From positions 617,909-681,908 of the forward strand of contig NZ_LNYG01000013.1 in assembly GCF_001467745.1 (NCBI RefSeq): a DNA stretch of 64,000 bases, written 5' to 3'. The first letter of the stretch is position 1; each line of letters begins with the position of its first letter. Under the pieces are notes generated by a model. That model was not told the DNA's origin. It worked only from the letters and a program-made list of their open reading frames with translations, and searched no databases. Positions 19,188-29,148 of this stretch are shown one piece after another. This DNA is from Legionella jamestowniensis. Its GTDB lineage: Bacteria > Pseudomonadota > Gammaproteobacteria > Legionellales > Legionellaceae. A program made the translations under genes and the position numbers.

Positions 19188-20465
19188 TTATTCCTCAACT
19201 TGTCTGCAACGCGTTTCTTTTAAACCGAATAATACCAACAATGCTAAAACTAATCCCAATGGTAAGATTATAGCGGCAAATTGGTAGTCTCCAAGAGAAT
19301 ACACAGGGATATCGTTAACCATATGCATCCCCCCATGCCCTATTAACAAAATGCTAAACAGGTTTTGATAAATGATATAACCACCTTGGGTCAAAATAGA
19401 CACAACGCTCACGGCAGTTGCAGTCATCAATGGTGAACTGCTTTCGGCAACGAGGGCATAACTGATCACTTGTGATGCCGTAAAAAATCCCAATAAGAAG
19501 AATAGAATATTCATGGCTGGCAAAGATACAGGGAGATATAAAACAGCCAGAATAGTCACTAAAGAAGCAAGGGCACCCACTTTCATTGGTAATATACGAA
19601 GACCTAATTTATCGGAACACCACCCCACAACGGGACCGCCTATTATAGCACCAAGAAATAACATCGTATTGACGATTGCTGCGTCTTCTTTTGCTATTCC
19701 CAGGCGCTGAACAAGATAAAGAGAGCCCATCATTGCCCCAAACACAGCAATGGCCATATTCATCAAGCTGGTATATAACGCAGCTCTTAGAGTCTGTGGG
19801 TTCAAATAAGCTTTTTTAGCAGCAGTCATGATGGAGATTTTTTGACTAATTTTTTGGTGAGCAATTTTTGCTTTTTCAATAATACCGAAAGACATAAATA
19901 GCAACATCGCCATTCCGAGCCAGCCTACCTGCATCAAAGCATCCCGCCAGCCGACTTGTGCAACTAATTTTGTTAATGGGTATTGTGCTAACATACCACC
20001 GGTCATTGCCATGGTCACAATGACGCCCGTGACCATTGCCATGCGTTGGGGAGGAAACCAGCGAGAAGCAAGGCGAATAGGCCCTAGAAAACAAAAGGCA
20101 CTTCCGATTCCTGTAACAAAACGACAAAACAATGCCAGATAAAAAGAGTGTGCATGGGCCAAAATAAACGTGCTCATCACACAAAGTAGCATGGCGAATA
20201 ATATTGTTTTTTTAGTAGAAAAGCGATCAAGAACAAAACCGGCAACAAAAAGAAAAAGAACATTGGATAAATAATAGATACTGGACAGATAGGCCATTTT
20301 GTCAGCCTGGACATGGAAGTCATGCATGATATTATCGGCAATTGATGCAAACATATTGCCCTGAATGAATTCATAAAAGAAGAATAAGGACGCACTAAAA
20401 CACACTAACCAGGGTAACAATGAAGCAGAAGCTCCCTCATCTTTATACTCTTCCACTATCTGCAT
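19188..20465 (-). CDS. MFS transporter, Pht-like, linked to deoB
   Basis: This 425-residue, 12-helix carrier has the loop 2-3 motif [13 protein letters not shown] and [13 protein letters not shown] after helix 8. It lies two bases upstream of deoB and 16 bases downstream of a paralog. Legionella PhtC/PhtD are nucleoside carriers of this type, and the deoB linkage suggests the same role here, but this is context and family inference. Confidence 0.82.
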   Translation of the reverse strand: MQIVEEYKDEGASASLLPWLVCFSASLFFFYEFIQGNMFASIADNIMHDFHVQADKMAYLSSIYYLSNVLFLFVAGFVLDRFSTKKTILFAMLLCVMSTFILAHAHSFYLALFCRFVTGIGSAFCFLGPIRLASRWFPPQRMAMVTGVIVTMAMTGGMLAQYPLTKLVAQVGWRDALMQVGWLGMAMLLFMSFGIIEKAKIAHQKISQKISIMTAAKKAYLNPQTLRAALYTSLMNMAIAVFGAMMGSLYLVQRLGIAKEDAAIVNTMLFLGAIIGGPVVGWCSDKLGLRILPMKVGALASLVTILAVLYLPVSLPAMNILFFLLGFFTASQVISYALVAESSSPLMTATAVSVVSILTQGGYIIYQNLFSILLIGHGGMHMVNDIPVYSLGDYQFAAIILPLGLVLALLVLFGLKETRCRQVEE

Positions 20466-20481
20466 TATAAACTCCTAAATT

Positions 20482-21750
20482 TTAACGTTTGCAGTAAGTT
20501 TCGCGGGTTAATAATACTGCCACTAAGGCGGCGACTGCTGTAAGAGGGAACATCCACATTGCATATTGAAAATCAGCTACCGCATAATTTTGAATGAAAG
20601 CGCCTGCATGATGTTGCATCAATAAGCCAAACAGCACTTGCCCAACACCAGCCCCTCCCATTATTAATACAGAGGCAATCCCCGTTGCAGCACCTGTATT
20701 TTTTAAGGGATTACTTTCTGCAATGAGAGGATAACTAATGACTTGGGTACTGGTGAAAAAACCTAAAGCAAAAAATAAAATGCTTAGCTCTGTCTGTGTT
20801 AAAGCAATATTCATGAACAGGGGGATTACCGTGAGCAGCGTTGCTAACGCACCAATAATCATTAACGGTTTACGACGCCCCTGTTGATCTGAAAGCCAGC
20901 CAACCAATGGACATCCAACGATACTGCCAATAAATATAAGACTGACCACATTGCTCGCAGCCATTTCTGGCAAGTGATGAACAACCTGTAAATAACTAGC
21001 ACCCCATAAGGCACAAAGCACCATAATCGGTAAGTTAAGAAAACAGGTATACAATCCAGCAAACCAGTTTTGCCTATTGCTGAGGGCTTGCAAAAAACCT
21101 GGGACCACAGGAGTTCGTTCTACGTTTTTTGGTGATTCAACCTGACCAGGAGTATCATGGACAATATAATAAATCCAGACCAACAATACAGCACCGATAA
21201 CCCCGTCTATAAATAAAGAGCGACGCCAACCGTAGTATTCATTTAAATGGGCAAAAGGGGTATGCGCCATCATCCCACCTAAAAACGCCATTGTCACTAA
21301 AGAACCTATTACTAATGCCTGACGATGAGGGGGGAACCACCGTGATACTAAAACAACACACGAGAGGAAACAAAATGCGTTGCCGATTCCTGAAAGAAAA
21401 TGAAAAAAGCAGGCTAAGGTAAATGAGTTGGTAATAGCAAAACCTAGGGTGCCAATGACGCAAACTAACATGGCAATCAAAATGACCTTGCGCGTAGAAA
21501 AACGGTCCAGGATTACCCCTGCGGGCAATAGAAATAAAATATCAGCCCAGAGGTAAGTGCTTGACATCCAGCTTAATTGTGCAGCATCGAGATGAAAATC
21601 ATCACGTAGCGGCTGATTAATGACATCAAAGATGTTCAGCTGAAAAAATTCATAGAAAAAAAACAATCCTGCAGATAGACATACTATCCATGCCATCATG
21701 CTACTGCGAAGTAAAACTACTTCCGAATCCACAGCGACAGAATTTGACAA
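20482..21750 (-). CDS. MFS transporter, Pht-like, first gene of the deoB operon
   Basis: This 422-residue, 12-helix paralog of the next gene shares the FFFYEFFQLNIFDVI opening and the VILDRFSTRKVIL loop. It is the first gene of a three-gene unit ending with deoB. About 150 bases of non-coding sequence upstream presumably hold the promoter. It is a probable nucleoside or related nutrient importer by context. Confidence 0.82.
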   Translation of the reverse strand: MSNSVAVDSEVVLLRSSMMAWIVCLSAGLFFFYEFFQLNIFDVINQPLRDDFHLDAAQLSWMSSTYLWADILFLLPAGVILDRFSTRKVILIAMLVCVIGTLGFAITNSFTLACFFHFLSGIGNAFCFLSCVVLVSRWFPPHRQALVIGSLVTMAFLGGMMAHTPFAHLNEYYGWRRSLFIDGVIGAVLLVWIYYIVHDTPGQVESPKNVERTPVVPGFLQALSNRQNWFAGLYTCFLNLPIMVLCALWGASYLQVVHHLPEMAASNVVSLIFIGSIVGCPLVGWLSDQQGRRKPLMIIGALATLLTVIPLFMNIALTQTELSILFFALGFFTSTQVISYPLIAESNPLKNTGAATGIASVLIMGGAGVGQVLFGLLMQHHAGAFIQNYAVADFQYAMWMFPLTAVAALVAVLLTRETYCKR

Positions 21751-21899
21751 CGTTACTCCTTAAGCAAGGCCCCTGCAAACTGTCGCGGATTATAACAAAA
21801 AACGCACTGAATTGGTACCTTTATTGCACAGTTTAGCAAAAAAATTATTTTTGACTGTCGCTATCTGTAATTTTGTTGCGAGCAAGACTCCTGCTTTTA

Positions 21900-22496
21900 T
21901 TACTCGTATCCCATGGAATCCTTAGGACCTTCTTTTTCGAAATTTGCTAAGGCTTCAATACGAGATTTAGTTTTATCACTAAGCTCCGTAGCCTTATAAT
22001 CCTCACTTAAGAGTAACTTAGCCACGCTGTGATGCTTACTTGCAACACTAATAAGAGGGTTCTTTATATCAAAAGTATATCTTTGCATTGTTTTATCTAG
22101 ACAATTGTTTTCCGCATATTGTTCTTCACTGTATGCTCTCTGAGTCCTTTTGCTGGCATCCCCCCATAAGGGTTGATTTATTTTGTCGACAAGATGAGGA
22201 GTTTGAACGATAAATAATGCTAGTCCTTCATGATCTTCAGCCAGGGCCGAAAGATCATGGGCATTCAGTTTGTCGAGCATCTCGGCCAATTTTGTTCTGG
22301 CCAACTCACCTAAGTTAGCTTTGTAGAACTTGCTAGTCTGTGACAACCTTGCAGTGTCTTTGGCATCTAAAAATTGTGTGGCAAGATAAAGAAGAAGTTC
22401 ACGCGGCAGATCTTGAAGAGATGCTTGTTTTAATAGTTGCATAACAGGTTTCATTGCTTCTTTTGAGTTTTCTTCGGGATATTTAGATCTTGTCAT
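21900..22496 (-). CDS. F-box domain protein, probable Dot/Icm effector
   Basis: This roughly 198-residue protein has an F-box at about residues 25-60 (LQDLPRELLLYLATQFLDAK, then DTARLSQTSKFYKA), the eukaryotic SKP1-binding motif that Legionella effectors use to recruit host ubiquitin ligases. No second recognisable interaction domain follows; the remainder is helical and charged. The C-terminal residues include several Glu, as in E-block secretion signals. The second ATG (22496) is chosen because AGGA lies seven bases upstream. Secretion is inferred. Confidence 0.8.
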   Translation of the reverse strand: MTRSKYPEENSKEAMKPVMQLLKQASLQDLPRELLLYLATQFLDAKDTARLSQTSKFYKANLGELARTKLAEMLDKLNAHDLSALAEDHEGLALFIVQTPHLVDKINQPLWGDASKRTQRAYSEEQYAENNCLDKTMQRYTFDIKNPLISVASKHHSVAKLLLSEDYKATELSDKTKSRIEALANFEKEGPKDSMGYE

Positions 22497-22717
22497 GATC
22501 ATTCCTAAAAGTTATTTGATCATAATTATACACCATGCTCTATTTTTTACCCAATACCCCCTTTTGTCCTGGATTTATCATAATGGGAACTGCAATTACT
22601 CGTTTGCATAACAAACTCACCATTTTTAAAAATAAGAAAAGGCAGGAGTTTTGCAAATCCTTACACTTGCCCCTATATTATATTTCCAGTAAGAATTTAA
22701 CGATAAGGATAATCGCA

Positions 22718-23767
22718 ATGATCCCAGTGAAAGGCTACGCTGCCTCTGCCGCAAAGGCTCCCTTAAAACCCTATTCTTTCGAGCGACGTGATGTGGGTGA
22801 TAGTGATGTATTAATTGACATTCATTATTGCGGTATTTGTCATTCGGACATTCATCAAGTTCGTGATGAATGGGGAGGGGCTCTTTTTCCCATGGTGCCA
22901 GGACATGAAATCACTGGTGTCGTTCACAAAGTAGGTAAAAATGTTAACAATTTTAAATCCGGCGATCATGTAGGTATAGGTTGCATTGTGGATTCTTGCC
23001 GTCAATGCTCTAGTTGTGAAGAAGGCCTTGAGCAATATTGTGCGGAAGGTTTAACCCCTACTTACAATGGCATGGAGCGTGACGGAAGCCGTCTTACACA
23101 AGGAGGCTATTCAACGCAGATCGTTGTCAACCAAGATTATGTTTTGCGTCTCCCTAACAACTTGCCGCTGGATGCCTCTGCCCCACTTCTTTGCGCTGGT
23201 ATTACGCTTTACTCCCCACTCAATCATTGGAAAGCAGGCCCTGGTAAAAAAGTGGCCATCGTGGGTTTAGGTGGCTTGGGCCATATGGGCGTAAAACTTG
23301 CGCATGCCATGGGTGCTGATGTGACGGTCTTGAGTCATTCCAATAAGAAACAGGAAGACAGCAAACGCCTAGGTGCCAATCATTTTTTTGCGACCTCCGA
23401 CACAACCACATTTCAAAAATTGGCTGGTAGTTTTGATTTAATTATTTGCACCGTCTCTACAGGCATTGATTGGAATCAATACTTGGCGTTGCTGAAACGT
23501 GATGGCACGATGATCGTCGTGGGTGTACCGGATGATCATGTGCCTGTTAATGCCGTTCCTCTTATTTTTGGGCGCCGTAGTCTGGCAGGTTCCTTAATCG
23601 GTGGTATTCAAGAAACGCAAGAAATGCTCGATTTTTGTGGTAAACATAACATCACGGCAGATATTGAATTGATTCCTATTCAAAAGGTCAATGACGCTTA
23701 TGAACGCGTCTTAAAGAGTGATGTCCGCTATCGCTTTGTTATAGACATCGCTTCTTTAGAAAAATAA
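22718..23767 (+). CDS. zinc-dependent alcohol dehydrogenase (YahK/CAD type)
   Basis: The 349-residue medium-chain dehydrogenase would reduce aldehydes with NADPH. It shows catalytic zinc ligands in [11 protein letters not shown] and PGHEITG, the structural zinc loop [15 protein letters not shown], and the Rossmann motif [11 protein letters not shown]. The GICHSD...PGHEI pattern and the structural loop place it with the YahK/cinnamyl-alcohol group. The ATG at 22718 has AAGGAT upstream and matches the family N-terminus; the open frame upstream is not conserved-looking. Confidence 0.93.
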   Translation: MIPVKGYAASAAKAPLKPYSFERRDVGDSDVLIDIHYCGICHSDIHQVRDEWGGALFPMVPGHEITGVVHKVGKNVNNFKSGDHVGIGCIVDSCRQCSSCEEGLEQYCAEGLTPTYNGMERDGSRLTQGGYSTQIVVNQDYVLRLPNNLPLDASAPLLCAGITLYSPLNHWKAGPGKKVAIVGLGGLGHMGVKLAHAMGADVTVLSHSNKKQEDSKRLGANHFFATSDTTTFQKLAGSFDLIICTVSTGIDWNQYLALLKRDGTMIVVGVPDDHVPVNAVPLIFGRRSLAGSLIGGIQETQEMLDFCGKHNITADIELIPIQKVNDAYERVLKSDVRYRFVIDIASLEK

Positions 23768-23790
23768 TAGGCTCTTTAATTTCCTACGCC

Positions 23791-23808
23791 CTGCGGCTTG
23801 TGCCGCAG
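23791..23808 (+). terminator. short GC-rich hairpin after the alcohol dehydrogenase gene
   Basis: CTGCGGC (23791-23797), loop TTGT, GCCGCAG (23802-23808) forms a perfect 7-base-pair hairpin 24 bases after the stop codon. No T tract follows, so a terminator function is uncertain. Confidence 0.4.
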
Positions 23809-23996
23809 TAGCCAAGAGTTTATATACCCAAGCTCGCATCAGCAGTACTTAGGAATGAGAACCTTTTGCCTTATTTAAATCCAGAGTATACATCCTGTAG
23901 CTTTAACTTTCTTTTTTACCCACTAATCCCATTTTTTGCCAAGATATTGGCTTTATACTATTTTAAGAGTAATTAAGCCAAGCGAAGGCTCTCTCT

Positions 23997-25514
23997 ATGA
24001 ATCGATTATGGAAAGCATGTGCATGCTCTGTCGCGTGTATTTCGACGTTACTATTTTATCCTCTAGCAACTTTTGCAAAACCCGCTACATCACTATCCGA
24101 ATCTTCACAAACAGTCATTGAAGTTTCAGATAAACAGTTTCAATTAAATGAGAAAAGCAAAGCTACGAAAGCATTTGAACTCTTGTTTATAAATCCAGAT
24201 GGCTCCACTACTAAAGAGGGCTATTTTGGCACAAAAGGAGAGCTTTTTAACGTGCTGGTCGTCAACAAAACGGCTGAGCCAATCACTATTCATTGGCATG
24301 GCCTTATTCTCCCAAACCCTCAAGATGGCGTTCCCGGCGTTACACAAACACCGATTAAGCCGGGAGAAAGTCGTCCTTATCAATATAAACTCGTCCAGTC
24401 TGGTACTTATTGGATGCATTCTCACGAGGGTTTTCAAGAACAACAGCAATTATCGGCTCCTTTTATTATTTATGATTCTGATAAGAAAAATCATGATACG
24501 GAAGAAGTAATCATGTTTTTAGAGGATTTTACATATCAAAATCCCTGGAAACTTTTTAAAACCTTACGTAACGCTAAAGTACCCGTGGAAAAAATATCAA
24601 AGCCAAATGATAAAAATAGGCAATCCACTATGTCCATGAAGATGGATACTGATTACAACGACATTGATTATGATGCATTTCTTACCAATAAAACTACCCT
24701 GGAAAATCCGCAAGTAAAACCTGTCACTGCAGGACAAACCGTAAGACTTCGTATTATTAATGCCTCTACTTCCACCAATTATGAAATTAACTTGGGAAAA
24801 TTAAAGGGCAGTTTGATTGCAGTAGATGGAGAGCGGGTTAAGCCAATTGATGGTAGTCAATTTCCCATTGGCATCGGCAATCGACTAGATATCCTCGTTC
24901 GTGTCCCTAATGAGGGTGGCGTTTTTCCTATACTAGCTCAAGCGGAAGGAACCAATAAACAAACAGGGCTAATTATCGCTACCGTAAATCAGCCTATTCC
25001 CAAATTCAGTTCGATTGCCTCAGAAACTTCTGGGCGCATCCCCTACTATGAATTAGAAAAGCAACTCCAATCCTTAAACCCCTTACCCAATAAAAAGGGC
25101 GATATTAGCTTAAATTATACCTTACAAGGCTCCATGCAAGGTTATCGCTGGACAATGAATAACGAAAGTTGGCCTCATGTCATTCCTCTTATTATTACTA
25201 AAGGACAACGGGTGGAAATGATATTTACCAATAAAAACACCATGTCCCACCCCATGCATCTTCATGGGCATGTTTTTCATGTTACTGAGATTGATGGAGT
25301 GAAATTAACCAATGGAGCAATGCGTGATACGGTCCTAGTACAGCCCGACAGTACCATTAAAATTCAGTTTGATGCAGACAATCCTGGAATTTGGTTAATG
25401 CATTGTCATAATCTCTACCATTTTATGGGTGGTATGGGTACAACCATTGAATACGCAAACTATCCACGGCCACTGTTTTATCTAGAAACCATTGGGCAAG
25501 CAACAAAAAAATAA
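23997..25514 (+). CDS. exported multicopper oxidase
   Basis: This 505-residue protein has a signal peptide (first ~27 residues, ending LATFA) and three cupredoxin domains. The copper sites are complete: HWHG at 99-102, HSH at 141-143, HPMHLHGH in the last domain and HCH-x3-H at 469-475 with the axial Met at 480. It would oxidise cuprous ions, metals or phenols in the periplasm using oxygen. A GC-rich hairpin follows. The next gene downstream, on the other strand, encodes a cysteine-rich protein that may also bind metal. Confidence 0.92.
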   Translation: MNRLWKACACSVACISTLLFYPLATFAKPATSLSESSQTVIEVSDKQFQLNEKSKATKAFELLFINPDGSTTKEGYFGTKGELFNVLVVNKTAEPITIHWHGLILPNPQDGVPGVTQTPIKPGESRPYQYKLVQSGTYWMHSHEGFQEQQQLSAPFIIYDSDKKNHDTEEVIMFLEDFTYQNPWKLFKTLRNAKVPVEKISKPNDKNRQSTMSMKMDTDYNDIDYDAFLTNKTTLENPQVKPVTAGQTVRLRIINASTSTNYEINLGKLKGSLIAVDGERVKPIDGSQFPIGIGNRLDILVRVPNEGGVFPILAQAEGTNKQTGLIIATVNQPIPKFSSIASETSGRIPYYELEKQLQSLNPLPNKKGDISLNYTLQGSMQGYRWTMNNESWPHVIPLIITKGQRVEMIFTNKNTMSHPMHLHGHVFHVTEIDGVKLTNGAMRDTVLVQPDSTIKIQFDADNPGIWLMHCHNLYHFMGGMGTTIEYANYPRPLFYLETIGQATKK

Positions 25515-25518
25515 TAAT

Positions 25519-25542
25519 CACCCCTTTGAACTCTAAGGGGTG
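25519..25542 (+). terminator. hairpin after the multicopper oxidase gene
   Basis: CACCCCTT (25519-25526) pairs with AAGGGGTG (25535-25542) across an 8-base loop, five bases after the stop codon. The trailing sequence GTATCT has only a weak T tract, so termination is probable but not strong. Confidence 0.6.
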
Positions 25543-25691
25543 GTATCTAGATTAAGAATTTTAAAGATAATGTATGCCAAACTAATTCAAAAGGGCATTT
25601 CGCAATTGATGGGGTAAGGACCGCATAACTTTTTCGCTTAAATATTTTTCAAGTTTTTTAAGTATAGCATTTGCCCCCTATTGCTTTATAA

Positions 25692-25931
25692 TTAAACATC
25701 GTCCCTAGCGTCCTCTACTCCACAGGCTCTGGCGCAATTTGCACAACAATAGTAATCGTTTCCAGCTTCAATGCCATGGCCAATAATACGGCACGAACAA
25801 TGTTTACAAGTGGGAGCAAGCTTTTGAATGGCGCATTCAAACGAGTCAAAAAAATAACTGCTCCCCTTTTGTATTACTTCAAAGCAATTATCGTAACGGT
25901 TACCACAGACACTACATTTTTCCATAGGCAT
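25692..25931 (-). CDS. small cysteine-rich metal-binding protein
   Basis: This 79-residue protein contains twelve cysteines, many in CxxC or CxxxC spacing (CSVCGNRYDNC; CKHCSC; YCCANCARAC), plus a GHG in the middle, resembling a double zinc-ribbon or LIM-like fold. AAGGA lies about eight bases before the ATG. It may bind zinc or copper; its position next to a multicopper oxidase is only suggestive. I do not recognise a named family with confidence. Confidence 0.7.
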   Translation of the reverse strand: MPMEKCSVCGNRYDNCFEVIQKGSSYFFDSFECAIQKLAPTCKHCSCRIIGHGIEAGNDYYCCANCARACGVEDARDDV

Positions 25932-26051
25932 AATACTTTTCCTTAAGTCAATTACCTTAGTTTAAGTATAGGTAATTTTACCCATGGAAAATACAAAGAA
26001 CTCATTGATACCATTTTCGACAATCTACAATGTTTAAAATAGGAAGTTTCA

Positions 26052-27410
26052 ATGCAATTCACGGGCACCATTATCTCCCTTCCAGTTGACATTATTTGCT
26101 ATTTAGCCTTCCAATATCTCGACTATAATTCTGCGTTTAATTTATTTATAGTCTTGATACCTGAGTATTTTACCCTTCAACATTCCTCAACATCTAAAAG
26201 GGATAGAACAGAAAAGATAATCACCTTCATGCATTCTTCCCCTGGTAAGGCGCTTACAAACATCTATAAAAAAATGGCGCCACTACCCAAAATCGTGGCC
26301 GAAGATAATACGAATTTTTATTTTTCTCCCCGAGAAGGTTGGTATACTTGGAATGAAAACATTGAGCAGCTTACAGTGGGGGAAAGCAATCCTCCTCAAA
26401 AATTTAATCTCACTCTTAAAAGCAATACTTCACAATTGTGGGAAGAAGTAAACTTAAATATTGCTGAGATTGTTAGTCGTAATTCACGAACTTTTTTGTT
26501 ATCCACTGATGGCAAAATTTATCACAGTGGCCAGGACTTTTTCTTCATGAGTAACAAAGCCATTTTCAACCTCAAACCTATTAAAGAACTCGTTGATGAA
26601 AAAATTATTAAACTTGCTTTAGGTTGGGATCACATTCTTGCTCTAACCAGCAATGGCCAAGTCTATAGTTGGGGATATAATCATTTCGGTCAGTTAGGTT
26701 TGAGGCATCGAGCCCCTGATAGCACACCGCAATTAATTACAACCTTTAATGAAAAAATTACTGATATTTTTGCTGGCGATTATATTTCTTTTTGTCGTTC
26801 AGCAGAGGGAAAGATTTATGCTTTCGGCAAAAACCAATCTGGCCAATTAGGGTTGGGAACTACTGGAGATATCGCCTTCCCCCAAATTATTACTAATTTA
26901 CAACACCTAAAAATCATCTCTATTGTCAGCAAAAATAGCCATACTCTATTTCTTAGCGAAGCAGGGGAAGTATTTAGTACTGGCGCAAGTTATAAAGGTG
27001 CATTAGGGCTTGGAAAAATTCATAATACAAAGACGCCGCTTCAAATCGATTCATTAAGCAATAAAGTAATAAAAAAAATTGCAACCGGTTCATTTCATTC
27101 GTTGTGCGTGGACGAAAATGGAATCTTGTATTCCTTTGGTGCCAATACAAAAGGGCAACTGGGTTTACATAAAAATCAAATACAGGGGGAAGCCTCTTTT
27201 GTTCCTCAGCCAGTTGGTTTTCTCGAAGAAGAGGCCATTACCGCAGTTGCTGCAGGAGAAGGTCATACTGTATGTCTTACTAAAAAAGGGGATGTTTACA
27301 GTTTTGGTAATCAATTAGACCATCCTCAAATCGGTCCTAATAAAGTCAATTTTTTATTTCCATTCAATAACGCCAGAATGCCTCAATCAACCATAAGTAA
27401 AATGCGATAG
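26052..27410 (+). CDS. RCC1-repeat protein with an F-box-like N-terminus, probable effector
   Basis: This 452-residue protein opens with a segment (about 8-40, SLPVDIICYLAFQYLDYNS) that resembles an F-box. It then has at least five RCC1 beta-propeller repeats recognisable by VYSWGYNHFGQLGL, IYAFGKNQSGQLGLG, VFSTGASYKGALGLG, LYSFGANTKGQLGL and VYSFGNQ. RCC1 proteins act on Ran or other small GTPases, and Legionella has RCC1 effectors (LegG1/PpgA, PieG). The F-box reading is weaker than the RCC1 reading. Translocation and target are inferred. Confidence 0.8.
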   Translation: MQFTGTIISLPVDIICYLAFQYLDYNSAFNLFIVLIPEYFTLQHSSTSKRDRTEKIITFMHSSPGKALTNIYKKMAPLPKIVAEDNTNFYFSPREGWYTWNENIEQLTVGESNPPQKFNLTLKSNTSQLWEEVNLNIAEIVSRNSRTFLLSTDGKIYHSGQDFFFMSNKAIFNLKPIKELVDEKIIKLALGWDHILALTSNGQVYSWGYNHFGQLGLRHRAPDSTPQLITTFNEKITDIFAGDYISFCRSAEGKIYAFGKNQSGQLGLGTTGDIAFPQIITNLQHLKIISIVSKNSHTLFLSEAGEVFSTGASYKGALGLGKIHNTKTPLQIDSLSNKVIKKIATGSFHSLCVDENGILYSFGANTKGQLGLHKNQIQGEASFVPQPVGFLEEEAITAVAAGEGHTVCLTKKGDVYSFGNQLDHPQIGPNKVNFLFPFNNARMPQSTISKMR

Positions 27411-27492
27411 AGAAAAATAGCGTTAGGGTATATCCTACAATTAAACATAATAGTAGTTATAAAAATCACAACAAGATGTCCAGGAGACAACG

Positions 27493-28278
27493 ATGTTTCG
27501 TGAATTAATCAATACACTCTCTGTGTGGCAACTCTTTTTAATTAATTTGGTTATGCTTCTTTCATTTTCCGTATTAGCCACTTATATTGCTTCCTATTTA
27601 ATTTCAAAAGAATCGGTTGATACGGAATATTCACGTAGCACGGACAGTATTTTAAGCATTATGGGTAGTGGTTATGGCGTTTTCTTGGGATTTGTCATCA
27701 TTACACTTTGGAACCACTATTTGTATGTACAAAAAAATGTTTACAAAGAAGCAGATGATCTTAGTGTCGTGGTGCGTAATTTAAACGTTTTTCCAGAAAA
27801 AGAGAGATTACCAATGGAAAACAGTTTAAAACAATATGTGCATCTCATAAGAACGGATGAATGGAAAATGATGCGAGAGGGCAAAGAAAGTGACAAAGCC
27901 TGGCGCGCCATGCATGCTATGTTACTGGCATTTCAGAATTACACCCCTAAGACAGCGAAGGAAGCACTATTTTATCGGCAAAATATGAATCACTTGGACT
28001 CTTTTTTAAAAGAGCGTCGTGATAGGCTAATTTCCATACATAGTATTCTTAATAATGAGTTGCGCACTGCATTAATTTTAGGAGCCATCGTTATTGTTTT
28101 TTTATCAAGTCTTTTAAAGGCTCATGAGGGTGGCACTATGCGTATGTTGGCTAATTTCTGTTTAGCCCTTGTCATTGGCTTTAACTTAACCCTGGCATTT
28201 AGTTTTGACTACCCTCTTTCCGGAAGTATCTCTGTCAGCAATGAACCTTTTTTTGAAGGCGTACTTAAAAACTTTTAG
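27493..28278 (+). CDS. DUF4239-type membrane protein
   Basis: This 261-residue protein has two N-terminal transmembrane helices (about 12-35 and 52-75), a soluble charged middle with WNHYLYVQKNVYKEADDL, and two C-terminal helices. This layout matches the DUF4239, bestrophin-like family. AGGAGA lies seven bases upstream of the ATG. No function is established for the family. Confidence 0.7.
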   Translation: MFRELINTLSVWQLFLINLVMLLSFSVLATYIASYLISKESVDTEYSRSTDSILSIMGSGYGVFLGFVIITLWNHYLYVQKNVYKEADDLSVVVRNLNVFPEKERLPMENSLKQYVHLIRTDEWKMMREGKESDKAWRAMHAMLLAFQNYTPKTAKEALFYRQNMNHLDSFLKERRDRLISIHSILNNELRTALILGAIVIVFLSSLLKAHEGGTMRMLANFCLALVIGFNLTLAFSFDYPLSGSISVSNEPFFEGVLKNF

Positions 28279-28290
28279 CGAGATACTGTA

Positions 28291-28668
28291 TTAAATTTTC
28301 AATTCTTCAAAAACTTCTTGGGCAGCTAAAAGAGCATTGGTGGCTGCTGGAAAACCGCCGTAAGCTATCATTTGAGTAATAATTTCTACAATTTCTTCTT
28401 TTGTTGCCCCGCAATTAATGCCACAACGGACATGTACTTTTAATTGAGGGATTGAAAAACCTTGCACCGTCAGTGCTGCAATAGTTGCAAGCTCCCGCAC
28501 TCTTTGATCCAGTGTACTTTCATGTGAATATAAATCGCCAAAAGGAAATTCCACGTTAATTTTTGCAAAAAAAGGTGCTATTTGTTCAATCTTTTTAAGG
28601 TACTCTTCGGTGATGTCTTTTCCCAAATGCTCTTGCATTTGCTTAAGACCTTTTTCGTAACGGTTCAT
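28291..28668 (-). CDS. carboxymuconolactone decarboxylase-family protein
   Basis: This 125-residue all-helical protein has the CMD/AhpD signature VRCGINCGATKEEIVEIITQMIAYGGFPAA-like region (shown here in part), including a C-x3-C pair. The ELATIAALTVQGFSIPQLKVH segment is also typical. Family members are decarboxylases or thiol peroxidase partners; the small stand-alone members are mostly uncharacterised. It is co-directional with a DoxX-like gene and an acetolactate synthase gene, spacing 14 and 10 bases, which suggests one operon. Confidence 0.85.
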   Translation of the reverse strand: MNRYEKGLKQMQEHLGKDITEEYLKKIEQIAPFFAKINVEFPFGDLYSHESTLDQRVRELATIAALTVQGFSIPQLKVHVRCGINCGATKEEIVEIITQMIAYGGFPAATNALLAAQEVFEELKI

Positions 28669-28682
28669 TTATTATATCCTTG

Positions 28683-29138
28683 TTATGAATTGGTAATACT
28701 CCATGGTCCAGTACCAAGCAGCATAAAGAAAAAAGAAACGGCAGCAATAACATAATTTTTCTGAGCAGACGTAATATGCCCTACGATGCCAATTGCTTTT
28801 GCATCCGCCAATAATTTCTGATCGTCACTTGAAGCGGTTGCAGGTAACTGAATTGACTCGATATGGTGAACACAGGTGTAATGCGCATAAACACCGAGTA
28901 AAGAAAACAGCAAAGCGAGTGCCCCACCGATACGCCCGAAGATACCCAATAAAATAGAAATGCTGATTAGTAGCATCAAAACTAGCATGCTCACCGCTTG
29001 GAAATTGGGATACTTAGGATAAATTAGTGTTGCAGTTTGTTTTGCGGCCGGCCAATTTCGAACAAAACTGTAAAAAGCATAGATAAAAAAGCCAGCAAAA
29101 ACGACTCTTAAGACCAACCAGGCGATTGCAGTCAACAT
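28683..29138 (-). CDS. DoxX-like four-helix membrane protein
   Basis: This 151-residue protein has four hydrophobic helices (about 1-25, 45-70, 73-95, 125-148) and a polar loop between helices 3 and 4, as in DoxX/SURF4-like proteins. It sits between the acetolactate synthase gene and the CMD-family gene in an apparent operon. Family assignment rests on topology more than motifs. Confidence 0.55.
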   Translation of the reverse strand: MLTAIAWLVLRVVFAGFFIYAFYSFVRNWPAAKQTATLIYPKYPNFQAVSMLVLMLLISISILLGIFGRIGGALALLFSLLGVYAHYTCVHHIESIQLPATASSDDQKLLADAKAIGIVGHITSAQKNYVIAAVSFFFMLLGTGPWSITNS

Positions 29139-29148
29139 GTTTCTTTCC

